This document shows positions 12,633 through 23,770 of a stretch of DNA of 64,000 nt, piece by piece (the stretch's first letter is position 1; each line of letters starts with the position of its first letter). A program made the position numbers and the translations under genes. The notes below the pieces were generated by a model, which saw only the letters and a list, made by a program, of their open reading frames with translations, made no database searches and was not told where the DNA came from. Origin of the DNA: Cristatella mucedo (taxonomy: Eukaryota > Bryozoa > Phylactolaemata > Cristatellidae); the NCBI GenBank assembly GCA_009760855.2, contig WPIO01000011.1, positions 6,860,001-6,924,000 of the forward strand. Direction: 5' to 3'.

Positions 12633-12665
12633 CGCCAGCAGCCGCATCTCGTGCGGCTGCTGGCG
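12633..12665. repeat. perfect inverted repeat (14-bp arms, 5-nt loop)
   Basis: Left arm 12633-12646 (cgccagcagccgca) is the exact reverse complement of 12652-12665, around the loop tctcg. It is GC-rich and would fold into a stable hairpin. No terminator-like T run or gene lies next to it. Confidence 0.95.
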
Positions 12666-14649
12666 ACTTACCACTTCTTGCTATTGGTTTTCAGCAGTTC
12701 AAATCGGTATTGAAATGCGAGCGAATTTTTTTTTGAATCTCTGAAGTGGTTATTCTACAGACTGGCAGACGGAGTGCGTCGGAATACCTACAGCGGTATG
12801 CGGTCATAATGAGCAGAAGGACAAGCGGCGTTCGACTGAGTAGCTTCGCATTCGTCGGCCCCGCATGCCCTTGAGCTTACATCTCGTCTGCGGTTGTCCG
12901 TTGAGCAGGATATGGTGGCGAGACCAGGCGGTCTCCAAATATCTAGCAGAGAGCTGATGGCTCCGCTCGCTGTGCCAAAATACCAACTAACGAGTTCTAC
13001 GACACCTCATTCACGGCAGACAGCCGAGCTTAACCGAATTAGCTTATAGCAGACATCAAACGACAATCAGCACGTCGGACGCAAGGTCCGTTGAAATGCT
13101 CGGATAATGGGGCCTTTCATAGCAGCCTAATTGCGGTATACCGTCCAGGCTTAAGCCTGTTGCTCTGCAAATGCGGCCTCAGCTGCCCGTCGGCAGAGCA
13201 TTGATTCTCGGTCAGTCAGGAAATCTTCAAATGAGCTCCAGTCATCGACGGTGACTGATGGGAATTATGCAGCCGTTCCAAACATATGATTTTATTTTGT
13301 TTATCGGCTGGTGGTGGCAAAGATGCAGCAGCAGCAGCTGCTGCTACGTCCCACAAGCCAGGCGAGTCCATATGGGAATGTGAGTGCAAGAAACCAGAGT
13401 TGGAGTGCAGCTGCACAAAAGTAATGGCAGGGTTTGGCAGCAGTGACGCTGTGTATGACGTTTGGCCAAGCTATTAGCATGTCATCAGCAATGCGGCAGC
13501 CTGGTCAGCAACCGCTGTATGTAGAAAGGCAAAAAGTGGGTACCTGATGGTACCTAGTGGTCACAAAGGGGTGAGTATTCATGCATCGTTGCAATCTACT
13601 GCCAGCTAAACATGCCAAAATGCAGCAACAAACTAGATGACGACACAGAGGGCTGTACAATTCCAACGCACGAGCAGGGTGAATTTGCAAACGTCAGGGC
13701 GATCTCTGCTGCATCTGTTACAGTTGTCCCTGCTATGCACCAAGCAGCACAGTATTCGAGCAACGACCGAGGCCATGGCTGCTGCGTTAGGCAGCTCGGC
13801 TGCGGTAGCTCGGAAGCAAGGGTTAAGCGGCGATTACACAATTTGAACCTTTCATGCTTATCTTTACAGCTAGCGAGATCATCATCTAAGAGCATCCTGA
13901 ACATGAACGGAAGCTAGACAAATAGGTCATACAGCAGCATGACGTGCAAGCTAGATCGGCTCTGGGCAATAACAGGCTCAACTGCAGACATGACCTCTCG
14001 AAGCTGCTGCATGTTGATTGGTGGTTGCGGGCAGCCGGTACGCAGATACGAAGCAGCAGGAGCTGGTGAAGTCTGACCGGCTGTCAAGTCATGATCACAG
14101 TACTTGCGAGGAAATGCCGAAAATGGCAGCCAGTGCAGTGACTGCAAGGGTCAGATGCTGGAAATGCTGGAACGAGCAGGCGCCACCATTAAGTCGCACA
14201 GGTGTAGTCCGTACCACGATACCTGTCAAACAAACATCTCCTCGCTAAGAAAGCAGCAAGGAAAAATGGCAGAACGCACAACTATAGTAAATCTCGAGAA
14301 TGAGCTCGGCCAATGCTCGACAGCAGGCGTGTAGCAGTGGCCAGATACACTCCACGCATGTCGCACACGATTTGACAGTCACTAGCAATGAACCTCACGC
14401 AAGCAGGCACCTTTTCAATTCCGGTAATTTGACGAATACATAACGTGCCACACATGCAAATCAGCTTGGTTTAAGTACTGCAGTCTAGCAGTCTAGGCAC
14501 CGAGGGGCTGCACCAGCAGAACACCTCCAGATCCGCGAAAGGACATTATCGATTATCGACGAATTATGATTACCTTAAAGCGCTAGGCACCCCAAAGGGA
14601 AACCAACATGGCACGAAAAAGAAAAATGCAGTAATCGTGAATATAGTGC

Positions 14650-14712
14650 ATGCTGGTACACTACAACACAATGCTGGTAGAATACACCACAATGCTGGTA
14701 CAATACAACACA
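14650..14712. repeat. 21-bp tandem repeat, three copies
   Basis: Three units beginning atgctggta at 14650, 14671 and 14692, differing by a few substitutions. Confidence 0.85.
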
Positions 14713-15042
14713 ATGCATTTATGACTCAAGCAGAGAGCATTTACAGGTAGCCGTATGTAGTGCCTTCATTGCCTTGCCCGCATTCGCTTGTCGTGCTGGT
14801 TTGGCTGGCTTGATGTAGCAACGTTTAATAAGCTTGAAGGCATGTTTTAACTAAATAAAACATACCTTCATGTACAAACAAGAGCTCCATATTCGTTGCA
14901 AATAGGAAATCGTGCTGGCTGTGATGCATTTGCCCGGTTGTAGTCAAGCAATGACAATTGCTGCCGTGCACCAGAACTACCCTACTCTATGGGTGTTATA
15001 TCGAATCAAATACGTGGAAGTCGCCCGATGCTGAACAAATTC

Positions 15043-15382
15043 GTTCGGACAGAGCACACTTTAAGAAACTGTTACAAGGCCGTGAGGAGACGGCTTTGAG
15101 CCAACTAGCCGATTAAAGGGCGGTGAAAATAGATGCTATGAGAAAAGTCAACCTAAAAATATACTTACGGCTATTTTCGTACAGCAAACATTTTTAGAAA
15201 AGCTAGCTATCCACACACAATGCCAATGACAAAAGTGCACAGCCTGTCAAACGGGATGAGACACTTATCCAATGTAGACCGAGTTCGGTCGGACAGAGCC
15301 GACTTTGGAAAACCGCCACGAAACCGCGTGAAGGTGGCTTTCGCCATGAGCTGACAAATGATGGGCGGTGAAAACGAATGGT
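15043..15382. repeat. diverged ~100-bp duplication
   Basis: The segments at about 15043-15140 and 15284-15382 share the same succession of blocks (ttcgg...acagagc, acttt...aa, gggcggtgaaaa) at a spacing of about 240 bp. They are clearly related but not identical. Confidence 0.65.
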
Positions 15383-15670
15383 GCGATGCGGAAGGCCAAA
15401 TGTTAACACAGTTACCAGTAGGCCGCCGTAGTCTGGCCCAAGGGCCTAAGGTGCTCGCCTTTGACAACCGAGGTCGTAGGTCGTAGCCTTGCAAAGGTCG
15501 TAGGAAGCCTTGCAAAAATCAGCAGACACTAGCAAGGCCCACAGGCAACACCAGGTTAGGTGACTTACTTTGCCTGTGCCGCTGTAGCAGTCGACACTCA
15601 GCAGGTAATCTTTACTGTCCACTGCTGCAGGTGGGTGAAAGCTGCCAAGCCTACTCTGCTGCTACTGCTG

Positions 15671-15728
15671 CTGCTATATAAGTGAGGCTGCTGAATCAGC
15701 TGCTATATAAGTGAGGCTGCTGAATCAG
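15671..15728. repeat. 29-bp direct duplication
   Basis: The unit ctgctatataagtgaggctg plus nine bases occurs twice head to tail, at 15671 and 15700, with no differences. Confidence 0.9.
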
Positions 15729-15994
15729 CCGATCTTTACTTATTCACTTAACTCTTTGACACTGTTGACCTTTATTTCAATTTTTAGGCTGAGCACATGA
15801 AACGCAAGCGATGTGGTTCGTGCTGCAAGTGTGAGCCAGCCAGCTTGACTCATTTTCCAGCCGAGGGACGCACGGGCTCGATGGCTGAGATACTCTTCTT
15901 TGTGCTTACACGGTGGGGGAGGGGGCATGTCACACGTGACGAATTTGAGAGGTGAGCGTAGCAGCTTGGCCTGCCAGAACCCGTGCAGTCTCGG

Positions 15995-16080
15995 ACCCTG
16001 ATGCAAGTGCAAAACGCCTGGATAGAGATTAAGTTGTTTATGGCGCTACACAAATGAATTATATATATTTTTATTTTGGG
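15995..16080 (+). mobile_element. SINE-2-like tail fragment
   Basis: Matches the 3' end of other SINE-2 copies: aaaacgcctggatagagatt, then ggcgcta and caaatgaatta, ending in an AT-rich tail. The tRNA-like head is not clear. Confidence 0.5.
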
Positions 16081-16491
16081 CCAAAACCATGTGGACAAGC
16101 TATCCCTTATGCCACTGATAGTGGATCTTTTCATCGACAGATTGGTTGTTCAGTGTCCGGCGAGGCAAGCTTAGTAGTTCGGTTAGCGATCTAGCAACGG
16201 CCTATGCGACACATTATTCTAATCTAAGTGTTAAGTCTTTGAGCAAGCGAGTGGAACACATGCATACAATATAATCTACTCGGTGGGATATTGATTTTTT
16301 CTTGTGGCCACCGAATTCTGCATGGAGCTGAATTACTATACCCTGTAGCAAAGCCACCAAATAACCAAACATTCACACGTTTCAAAACCGATAACTGCCG
16401 AGAAATAAAGTTTACAGACGAAGAATTGTATTTATCGGCTGAAAGTCATGCTTGCAAGGAAGCAGCAGAGCGGATAAAATAAATACGCTCA

Positions 16492-16677
16492 CTGATTCAA
16501 CAGCCTCTTTTGTATAGCGACAGAAAAGCCTTTACGGCTATAACCACCTCTTGAAGCAGCGATAATATACCGCTTGAAGCGGCGATAAAGGATTGCTCAC
16601 TACAGGATTTGAACCCACGACCTCGGGCCGAGGTCGGGAAAAGCAGCCACCTTACCTAGTGAGCCATCATGGCTAAT
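16492..16677 (-). mobile_element. SINE-1 (tRNA-derived), complete
   Basis: On the minus strand the order is 'gccatgatggctcac' start, A-box-like ctaggtaaggtgg region, palindromic ccgaggtc...gacctcgg segment, B box (gggttcaaatcc), then 'gcggtggt' and 'gctataacc...tctgtcgctatac' segments and the 'aggctgttgaatcag' end. The same order recurs in five other copies here. The B box fits the GGTTCGANTCC promoter of tRNA-derived SINEs transcribed by RNA polymerase III. It is non-coding and not a tRNA gene, because no cloverleaf forms. Confidence 0.8.
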
Positions 16678-16959
16678 CAAACATACACAGCAGGTGGTAA
16701 GAGGCATAGCATCTCAGGATTCGAGGTTTCTGCTGGGTGACTATAACTGCACGTGTGGTCTCCTCACTTGTGAGCGGGCATCAACTGGATTTGCTGACCT
16801 TTTCAGGCGTGCGGTCTCGAGAAGAAATGCAGCCGCCGTACTTTGAAACTTTGGGTCCTGTTTTGCTAAGTCAGGTGCGCGTCAGCCAGCCATACGAGAA
16901 CGGAGGGTGGGGGCATGTGAGATGGTGTGGGGGGGACACGTGACAGGTGGGAAGCATGC

Positions 16960-17640
16960 CCAGCGAACATCAGAGCAGAGAAACGGCGCCAAATCAGGGC
17001 CTGCTTCGACAAGAATACGACAGCCGAACTAGTCCACGCGTTGGTGACATCGCGTCTGGATTACTGCTATTCCCTTTACTCAGGATCTCCGACCTGTGCC
17101 CTTAATCGCCTGCCGCTGATGCAAACCTTGGCAGCTCGCCTAGTCTGTCGTCAGTGGCAAAAGTGCCACGTCATACCACTTCCTTCTGAGCTTCACTGAC
17201 TCCTAGCAAGCATTGCTTCGGCTGCAAGATCCTCCTCCTCCTCCCCTTAAATGTTGCATTCCTAGATTCACCTATGACCTATGACCCATACGACCTCGGT
17301 GCTCTTCTAGTATGCTCTCAAACCGCCTCTGCCTCTGCCGGTCGTCTCCCCATTCCTGCACACAACTGAAATTTTTTGGTGACCGGCCTTCAGTTTGCAT
17401 GCCTCCGGCGTCTTGTCTCCATCAACACCTGCAATGATTTGGCAGCATTGAATCTAAAGACGCATCTTGTTCTTTTCAGCTTTCCCTGCACCAGAGTAAA
17501 CTTTTTTGCTTGTTCCTGTTTGATTTACTTGCTTACTTGTGCATGCTTCCAGAAAATTTAAAGTGCCTAAAGAAAGATTTGAGTTCTCTGAGGACGCTAT
17601 ATCAAATGCATTACTATAATTATTATTATTATTATTATGT
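16960..17640 (+). mobile_element. LINE-B copy with ATT tail
   Basis: The plus-strand frame at 16990-17199 reads LVHALVTSRLDYCYSLYSG, then CALNRLPLMQTLAARLVCRQ and HVIPLPSELH, the ORF2 C-terminal signature, and then breaks. The 3' UTR follows (aaagtgcctaaagaaagatt, gaggacgctatatcaaatgc) with an (ATT)n tail at 17619-17637. Confidence 0.85.
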
Positions 17641-18095
17641 CATATTTAAACATGTTATGCCTGTTGACAGCGAGCATGCTACCATTAGTCATTCGATCGG
17701 GCTTCCTTTACAGCAAATGTAAAGTATCTGAGGAATGTAATGTAATGTATCTCCGTCTGTAACTCCACAAAGTCATAAAGACCACGTGGGTGTTACGCAG
17801 GACAGTTTTGTATAGCGCACTCACAGCCTAAGCGGCTTTCGGTACGCATTCGGTAGCCAATAGACTTCGTCTCACGCAACAAAGAGAATGTGGGAAGCAT
17901 AGCAGAGTCAGGAGAGCAGTTGAGGCAGTGAGTAGCATAGAAGTAGCAGCTCAGGACCGCTGAAAAAGATGTGCCACAGTCGGCTGTAGGAGAGTAGTTG
18001 TCGAAGTATCTAGGAACTGAACTGAGGAAGTATATAGAAAGAGATTAAAAGTTCTCTAAGGGCTATCAAGTGCATTGTTGTTATTACTATTCCGT
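17641..18095 (+). mobile_element. second LINE-B 3' end, interrupted by LINE-A
   Basis: The left part (17641-17729) is the LINE-B 3' UTR (catgttatgcctgttgac, then ttcctttacagcaaatgt). It resumes at 18004 with the agaaagagattaaaagttct block and a short ATT-like tail near 18080-18095. Between the halves sits a minus-strand LINE-A copy flanked by a duplicated aagtatct (17722-17729 and 18004-18011). Confidence 0.75.
17730..18003 (-). mobile_element. LINE-A 3' end inserted in LINE-B, with 8-bp duplication
   Basis: Short 5'-truncated LINE-A copy in reverse orientation, with aatgt pentamer tail at 17734-17746. It is flanked by an exact 8-bp direct repeat (aatgt-side copy 17722-17729, distal copy 18004-18011), as expected of a target-site duplication from target-primed reverse transcription. 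It therefore post-dates the LINE-B copy around it. Confidence 0.85.
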
Positions 18096-18394
18096 GCACA
18101 ATACTGACCAGGGTTCCTACTAACCTGTGGCCATAATTGTCTTTTTAGGACCTATTGCATGCTTGCTCTCAAGTATGGTACCATGCTGTCATTAACTCTT
18201 GGACATTCCTTCAATTGCAGGTTATTGCAAAGTGCATGGATAGACACAAATACATATGTTCCCCTTCTGCTTGGCCACAGGTTAGAAAGCGCTATGCGTG
18301 CATGTATACATTTTAAAATCAGCATTTTTCACTTGCTCACGGCGATTCCAGGAGGACAGCCTTCGGTGTTGACAGCACGTATGCTTGCTGGCAA

Positions 18395-18553
18395 AAACCA
18401 AGCGAGTTTCGCTGGTTTGGCCCAGTTGTTAAAGTGCACCTCGACCAAGCTCTGGCCGAGGTCCGGGTGAGAGCCTCGTGACATATGTAAAGCACCTGAA
18501 TAGAGATTAAGTTCTCCTAAGGCGCTATATAAATGAATTTTATTTTTATATTT
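18395..18553 (+). mobile_element. SINE-2 (tRNA-like head, LINE-like tail)
   Basis: The head includes a 'tggccgaggtccgggtgag' region (decayed B box). The tail reads aaagcacctgaatagagatt, then ctcctaaggcgctatataaa and an AT-rich end. The tail closely resembles that of LINE-B (cctagaaagagattgag...gcgctttatc). Confidence 0.65.
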
Positions 18554-18989
18554 GCAGCTGCTGCACTCTTGAGCACGAGGACTAAGTGTGCTGCCTCCCG
18601 ATCCTGAAGATTGTTTAGCCTAGCAACACATTTCCAAACAGGTCTCTGTTTGGAAAGAACGCTACTAGTTGGCTGAAACTGTTGCCTCCATCGGAATGTA
18701 CTAGGCGCTTCTTTACAGCACCACAGCATTCAAAAGAAAGCAACCAACCAGCACCCACTGCTCCGCTAGGAGGCCATTACCGACGAACCATAACTCGATG
18801 AAATCGTAATTGAGACAAATGATCAAAGATTTTTTTTGCTTACATAAGACATCATGTCAATTAACTGATAACGGCAAGCCAGTGACTGTTACGGATGCTA
18901 CCGCACCAATCCAACTGCATAATTATAACAACAATAATAACGGTCATGATGTTAATTATAAGCCTTGCATAGCATCCCTAGAGAACATA

Positions 18990-19866
18990 ATCTATATTCA
19001 GGCACTTCAGAAGTCGCTACAGGAGAAGCAACAACCAAGATTCAATCACAAGCACATTCAAGTTGCACACGCATTTGTGACACACCATCTCGAAGTCTTT
19101 AACTCACTACTTGCGAGTTTCCCTGCCTACGCAATATTTCGCTAACAGTTGTTGCCAAACTCGGCCCAAACGTTCAAGGCGTTAGCCTTACTGAGGTCAA
19201 GGGGTGAATGTATTTGATGGCCGAGGTCCTGGGCTCGAGCCCGGTGGCATACGTGAAACACCTGAATAGAGATTTTAAGTTCTTTTAGGGCTCAATACAA
19301 ATGAATCGTATATATTATTATTGTTATTATTAGCTCGGAATCTAGGCTTGTCTGACATGAGGACCGAAGTTGCCACGTTACTCTGCTTCTCAAAGACCTG
19401 CACAACGGCCCCTCATCGAGCATCGACTCCAAACGTTTTGTGTCCCTCCTTGTGTCTCTTGCTGCTCCAGCTAACCTATGAAAACTACATCCGCATAAGG
19501 CGTGCCATCCCGTGTCGCCCGCTCTTCTAACTTGCGTCATTTAGCTCGTTGACCTGGAACTAACCCCAAATCCTTTGGAGACCGTGCCTTTAGTTCGTAT
19601 GCTCCCAAAGCCTGGAACTCACTCCCGACTGAGTCGCGTCATCCCCTAATTTAATTAAATTTAAACACAAGCTAAAAACACGTCAATTTCTCATAGCATT
19701 TGCCGGGTCCTTGTGAATGGCCCTTAGTGTCCACATTTTCGCTGACTCCGTTGACGTTATCACTAACCATGTTGACATGCTTCCTTAACAGCATACGTGA
19801 AGTGGCTAGAAAGAGATTAAGTTAAATTGTAATAACAACAATTATAATGCTAGTATTATAAGCAAT
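18990..19866 (+). mobile_element. LINE-B copy split by a SINE-2
   Basis: 5' part (about 18990-19164) reads VAHAFVTHHLEVFNSLLASF. After the SINE-2 insertion it resumes at about 19333 with the RLVC/CHIT region and the 'tttggagaccgtgcctttag' block, then the 3' UTR ending about 19866. Frames are broken. Confidence 0.75.
19165..19332 (+). mobile_element. SINE-2 inserted in LINE-B
   Basis: The best SINE-2 copy: A-box-like ttagccttactgagg segment, B box ctgggctcgagcccgg, then gtgaaacacctgaatagaga and an AT-rich tail with ATT units. A short ctcgg repeat (19160-19164 and 19328-19332) flanks it. The LINE-B reading resumes directly after it, so this is a clean insertion. Confidence 0.8.
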
Positions 19867-20033
19867 GTATCCTGCCCAGGCAAGCATGCTAAAGAACTAA
19901 AGTATCACGCTTAGATAAGAATGCAAACGTACACAACAATTCACCCAGGACCCATGGCCAGTAGGCCCCCTGGCCAGCAACACTCGCCAAATCATCCACA
20001 AGCTAGCACTCAAAAGTACAACGGAAAAAATAT

Positions 20034-20190
20034 AAGTTCACCAGGAATTGACTCGGACGGACGATAGGCTGTTGGGAATAGGTAGATTTTAGCATCCTTT
20101 TTGAAAAATGAAAGTTCACCAGGAATTGACTCAGACGGACAATAGGCTGTTGGGAATAGGTAGGTTTTAGCATCCTTTTTTAACGTCATC
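20034..20190 (-). repeat. 78-bp in-frame duplication in a LINE-like C-terminus
   Basis: Two copies (from 20034 and 20112) of a unit which on the minus strand encodes KKDAKTYLFPTAYCPSESIP and a near-identical second copy. The 78-bp period is 26 codons. KKDAK-x-YLF resembles the C-terminal (K)LKTHLF motif of LINE ORF2, so I infer a duplicated LINE end. Confidence 0.7.
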
Positions 20191-20194
20191 AAAT

Positions 20195-20402
20195 CAGATG
20201 ACATGAAATCAGCTCGAAATCTAGGTGTCATGTTCCAAAGTTACCTCTCGTTAGACGACAACATCAATTTAGGACAGCATTTAGTGGGTCCTTCATGTGC
20301 TTATGGGTGCTGACACTGTACATACTGCCACTAACCACATTTGCATGCTGACCCTGTGCATATCACCCCTAATCATGTTATTCATGTTGTTTATCAAGCA
20401 TG

Positions 20403-20433
<31 letters not shown>

Positions 20434-20548
20434 TATGATATTACTCACCATTCAATCGCGTTTCCCTTTGCAGCAAATTTAAAGCGCCTAGAAAGAGATT
20501 GAGTCCTCTGAGGGCGCTTTATCAAGTGCATTACTATTATTATTACCA
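20195..20548 (+). mobile_element. LINE-B copy with internal deletion
   Basis: Starts with the aatctaggtgtcatgttcca block of ORF2 and jumps after about 70 bp directly to the 'ttaggacagcatttagtggg' end of ORF2/3' UTR, skipping the sequence present between them in other copies. It carries an expanded (ATA)n run inside the UTR (20402-20430) and ends with the gagggcgctttatcaagtgc motif and an ATT tail. Confidence 0.8.
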
Positions 20549-21523
20549 GTCGGTGGTGAGTTCCAAGCTTGGAAAGTATGGCGACTGAAGGCAGAGTATC
20601 CCAAGAAATGTGTGCTATAATTTTATAAAATGTGGAGTAGCGGCTTCTTCACTGATGTCCTAATGTCACTAGCGCAGCGCTCGTGACATTTCTTGTCCTC
20701 GCCGATGTGTGACGACGTGTGACCGGCGAAGCCTCAGCGTCTCGGACTGCGACTTGCAGAAGCAGCAGCAATGCACGCATGTATGCCGGCAGTCGCGAAA
20801 ACGGCAGGAATGAATAACAGCTATATCTTAAGAAAGCAAGTCCATATCCACAGAGTAGAGAAATTCATTCGACAGTGACCGACGAATACAGGCTACCAGC
20901 ATCAGCCTACGCCGAACAGCAACTCTCACACGGCACCCAGAGCACGGCTGAACTGGCGACCAGCGAAAAGCCTCTGGGCGGCGGCGACGGCGAGGCAGCT
21001 CAAGCCGCCTACGCTCAAGGCCTAGAGCTTGACTATCTGCCTACTAAATGACTCGGCCTTAATATAAAAGGTAGTCAAGCCTCCAAATGATTGCTTTTAC
21101 ATCGCTCATCCATGCAATACGGCTACGGTTCTCGGTCGTTACAATCTAGGAGTACGCCGCCGCCGATTCGCTAGAGCCCCAGCCAATCGGCGTCAGCGTC
21201 AGACGAGACGATGCAGCGACGAGAGGCCTGGCGGCGAGAGACCAATTCAGATAAATAGGCCGGAGAAAGAGAGAGGGGGAGCTATGGGGCGAGTCGCGCG
21301 GAATCTTGTCGGATAAGCTGCTTGACGGGCGGCCAGTGCAGATTGGTGCGCAGTTTGGTGTAATGTGGCAGCTGGAACGGTTTACTACAGATAAGCTTAG
21401 CTTTGCCGAACTTTTCGAGAGCCGCAAGCGTCTTCTTAGTCTTATTTCGCGGGCAGCAAGAACTGCGAGCAGTGTTTGCAAAGCCCCTAGAGCAACCGAA
21501 TTTCCCCAAATTTGAGCAATGCC
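20549..21523. other. unassigned
   Basis: No recognisable gene. Minus-strand frames at 21146-21551 contain weak LINE-like patches (FGKAKLICSKPFQLPHYTKL and PNCAPICTGRPSSSLSDK), which may be a decayed LINE-B C-terminus (SARLVC...HITP..LHWLPVK). I could not confirm this. Confidence 0.35.
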
Positions 21524-21773
21524 GAGCTGCTGTAGGAGCTACCTCCAACACAGCGTAACAAAGAAAACGAAATGCTACGAAGTGGAGCTGCTGTAGGAGC
21601 TACCTCCAACACAGCGTAACAAAGAAAACGAAATGCTACGAAGTGGAGCTGCTGTAGGAGCTACCTCCAACACAGCGTAACAAAGAAAGCGAAATACTAC
21701 GAAGTGGAGCTGCTGTAGGAGCTACCTCCAACACAGCGTAACAAAGAAAGCGAAATACTACGAAGTGGAGCTG
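21524..21773. repeat. 61-bp tandem repeat, four copies
   Basis: Four head-to-tail units starting gagctgctgtaggagctacc at 21524, 21585, 21646 and 21707, with a partial fifth at 21768. The first two units read aaaacgaaatg and the last two aaagcgaaata, so the array expanded as pairs or by gene conversion. No gene overlaps it convincingly. Confidence 0.95.
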
Positions 21774-23588
21774 AAATTCGCGGTCCGATATTGAAAAACA
21801 AAGCAGACCAGCGAGGCTATATAGGCTGAACACGCGTGCCTGCAAAAATGAACCAAACGCAAAATTAGCGTTCGGAAATTTAAATCTCGGTCAAACGCAG
21901 CAACAGTTTGTAAACGTTGTTGGTGACTGGCTAGCACAGGAAGTAGCCTCGCGAAGGGGCTTTCAGGTAGCAGCCGGTGCACAACGCTAGAAACGTCGTT
22001 TTTTTCACACAAACTCAGTTACCACAATTCAATTCCGATTGCGTCATGCACTGTTTCTTATCGGATCGTTCGTGGTTCTCTAATACACTTTTTCGCTTTG
22101 GCTGATACTGTAGGGAGCTTGATCCCTACACCTACCATAGTGGCTACAGAAAAACTGCAAAGTCTGCTGCCGAAATGCTGCACGACCGTAATAGGTGAAT
22201 GGGGCCTTGGCAGTTCACTGGGTGTCGGCTGATGAGTTCGTGCAATGAGAGCCTCTGCTCCCATAGATTCTTCTGTTCACAGAGCGCATTTTCCCACTTA
22301 AAGCCGAACATGCATTCGCTGCGTTGCTGTTGCCGTGGCGAAGCCACGTGAAACTCAGCACAGCGAGTCCAAGCGAATTCAGTTCGGCGGCAGTGGCAGC
22401 AGCAGCAGCTGCTGCAGGTCAGTAAAAACAAGTGACCCAGAATGCTGCAAGCTGTGCAGAAGCAATGTCAGACTGAGCTCAGCTCACAACATGTCAAACT
22501 GAGCTCAGTCACATGAGTGACAGAAGCGAGGAAATGTGATCAGAGACCGGCTACAGCAGAGCAATCACGGCCATTGCAAGACCGCTATCGAAAGACCGCA
22601 CCCACAGGCAACAGCACGCCAGACTGTTTGTGGAATCTTGGTACGATACTGTTGAGCTCAACGGTTTGCCCCCACCGCCTGGGGGGGGGTAGGAGAGGAT
22701 GCATCAGGCACGTGGGGTAGTGCCACACGAAGGAAATGAATGACCAATGAAGCACGACCTGATCCTAGAAATAAGCTGCTGCTGCTGCTGCACCGCTGCA
22801 GCTCAGAGCTCTCTTAGGTAGGTAGGTTGAAAAACACTCGAGCACAAGAACATACCTTGATCATCAAATGCCAGATCGTAGCCAACTAGAAAGCATAACA
22901 TTGCACGGTGTTGAGCCAAAACAACTGTCACATGCTTGGGCCTAGTAGCAGGGTTGGCTGAAAGGCAAGGTAATCTGCACGTGCAGCCGTCACTCAGCGA
23001 TCAGCTCTCAAGTTCTGCCGTTCTCTAGGGTAAAAAGCGCCTCAGGGACTGCTAGCCGGTCCCGGGCGTACCGCTGCTGCTGCTCCTGCTGCAGAGTGTT
23101 GCTATCGATGCACGTGCTGGACGTGAACAGCATAACATGCACTGCCAAGTGCCTGGCCGTCTAACGGTCACAAAGGAATGAACGAATCCCGAGGTGATTG
23201 CTGCAATCCAGCTACGCTGCTTCAGAGGCACCGGCTGGCTGGGCACCTCTCTCGTCCTACGCTCGTCAGCCACACAGTGCATGACCACATGACCACATGA
23301 CCATGTGACCACATGCGCGTTAGGAATGCTCCTTTGGTGCATCAGGTCAGCAGGGCTAAGGATCCCCCGCCCCCAATCGCCTTGCATCAAGCGCCAGCAC
23401 GGTCCGAGTCCAGATGCCCGTGGTCCGACATGTGTCCCGCTGACACGTGGACGGCTTTACCAGCACATTGCTCTGCACCAGCTTCCAGGTGGTTCCTCAT
23501 ACCACATGTCCACAGGACTGCCTGCATGCAGCAAACATACTTGCATGCAGCATTAGCCGTGTCACGAGTAAGTGCAGCTTAGATGCAG
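21774..23588. other. unassigned
   Basis: No gene recognised. It contains CTG/CAG runs (22395-22415, 22771-22788, 23071-23095), a 9-G run (22681-22689) and short (catgacca)n units at about 23280-23315. Open frames here are short and occur on both strands. Confidence 0.45.
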
Positions 23589-23770
23589 TGGTGAGCCGTG
23601 ATGGCACACTAGGTAAGGCGGTTGCTTTCACGATCTCGGCCCCGAGGTCGTGGGTTCGATTCCTGCGGTGGGCGATTCTTTATCGCCACTGCAAGCGGTG
23701 GTGATAGCCGTAAAGACTCTTCTGTCGCTATACAAAAAGAGGCTGTTTAATCAGCTAGGATTTTTTTTTT
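23589..23770 (+). mobile_element. SINE-1 (tRNA-derived), best copy
   Basis: A-box region cactaggtaaggcgg, palindromic ctcggccccgag, B box gtgggttcgattcctgc, then cactgcaagcggtggtgat, the 'ctgtcgctatac' segment, aggctgtttaatcagctagg, and a terminal run of T. Intact A and B boxes suggest a relatively young RNA polymerase III-type SINE. The 3' end differs from SINE-2 and LINE-B. Confidence 0.85.

Larger units (their letters stand above)
11912..16490. other. large unassigned stretch
   Basis: No gene could be supported. It contains a perfect hairpin (12633-12665), a 21-bp repeat (14650-14712), a diverged duplication (15043-15140 versus 15284-15382), a 29-bp duplication (15671-15728) and a SINE-2-like tail (15995-16080). 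Open frames at 13286-13477 and 13596-13917 are Ala/Ser/Cys-rich and on both strands. They look like chance frames around CAG/CTG runs. Confidence 0.45.

Noticed and set aside
23589-23700. tRNA gene
   Set aside because: A- and B-box sequences are present but there is no acceptor stem or anticodon arm, and the same sequence recurs six times with a common non-tRNA tail, so it is a SINE.
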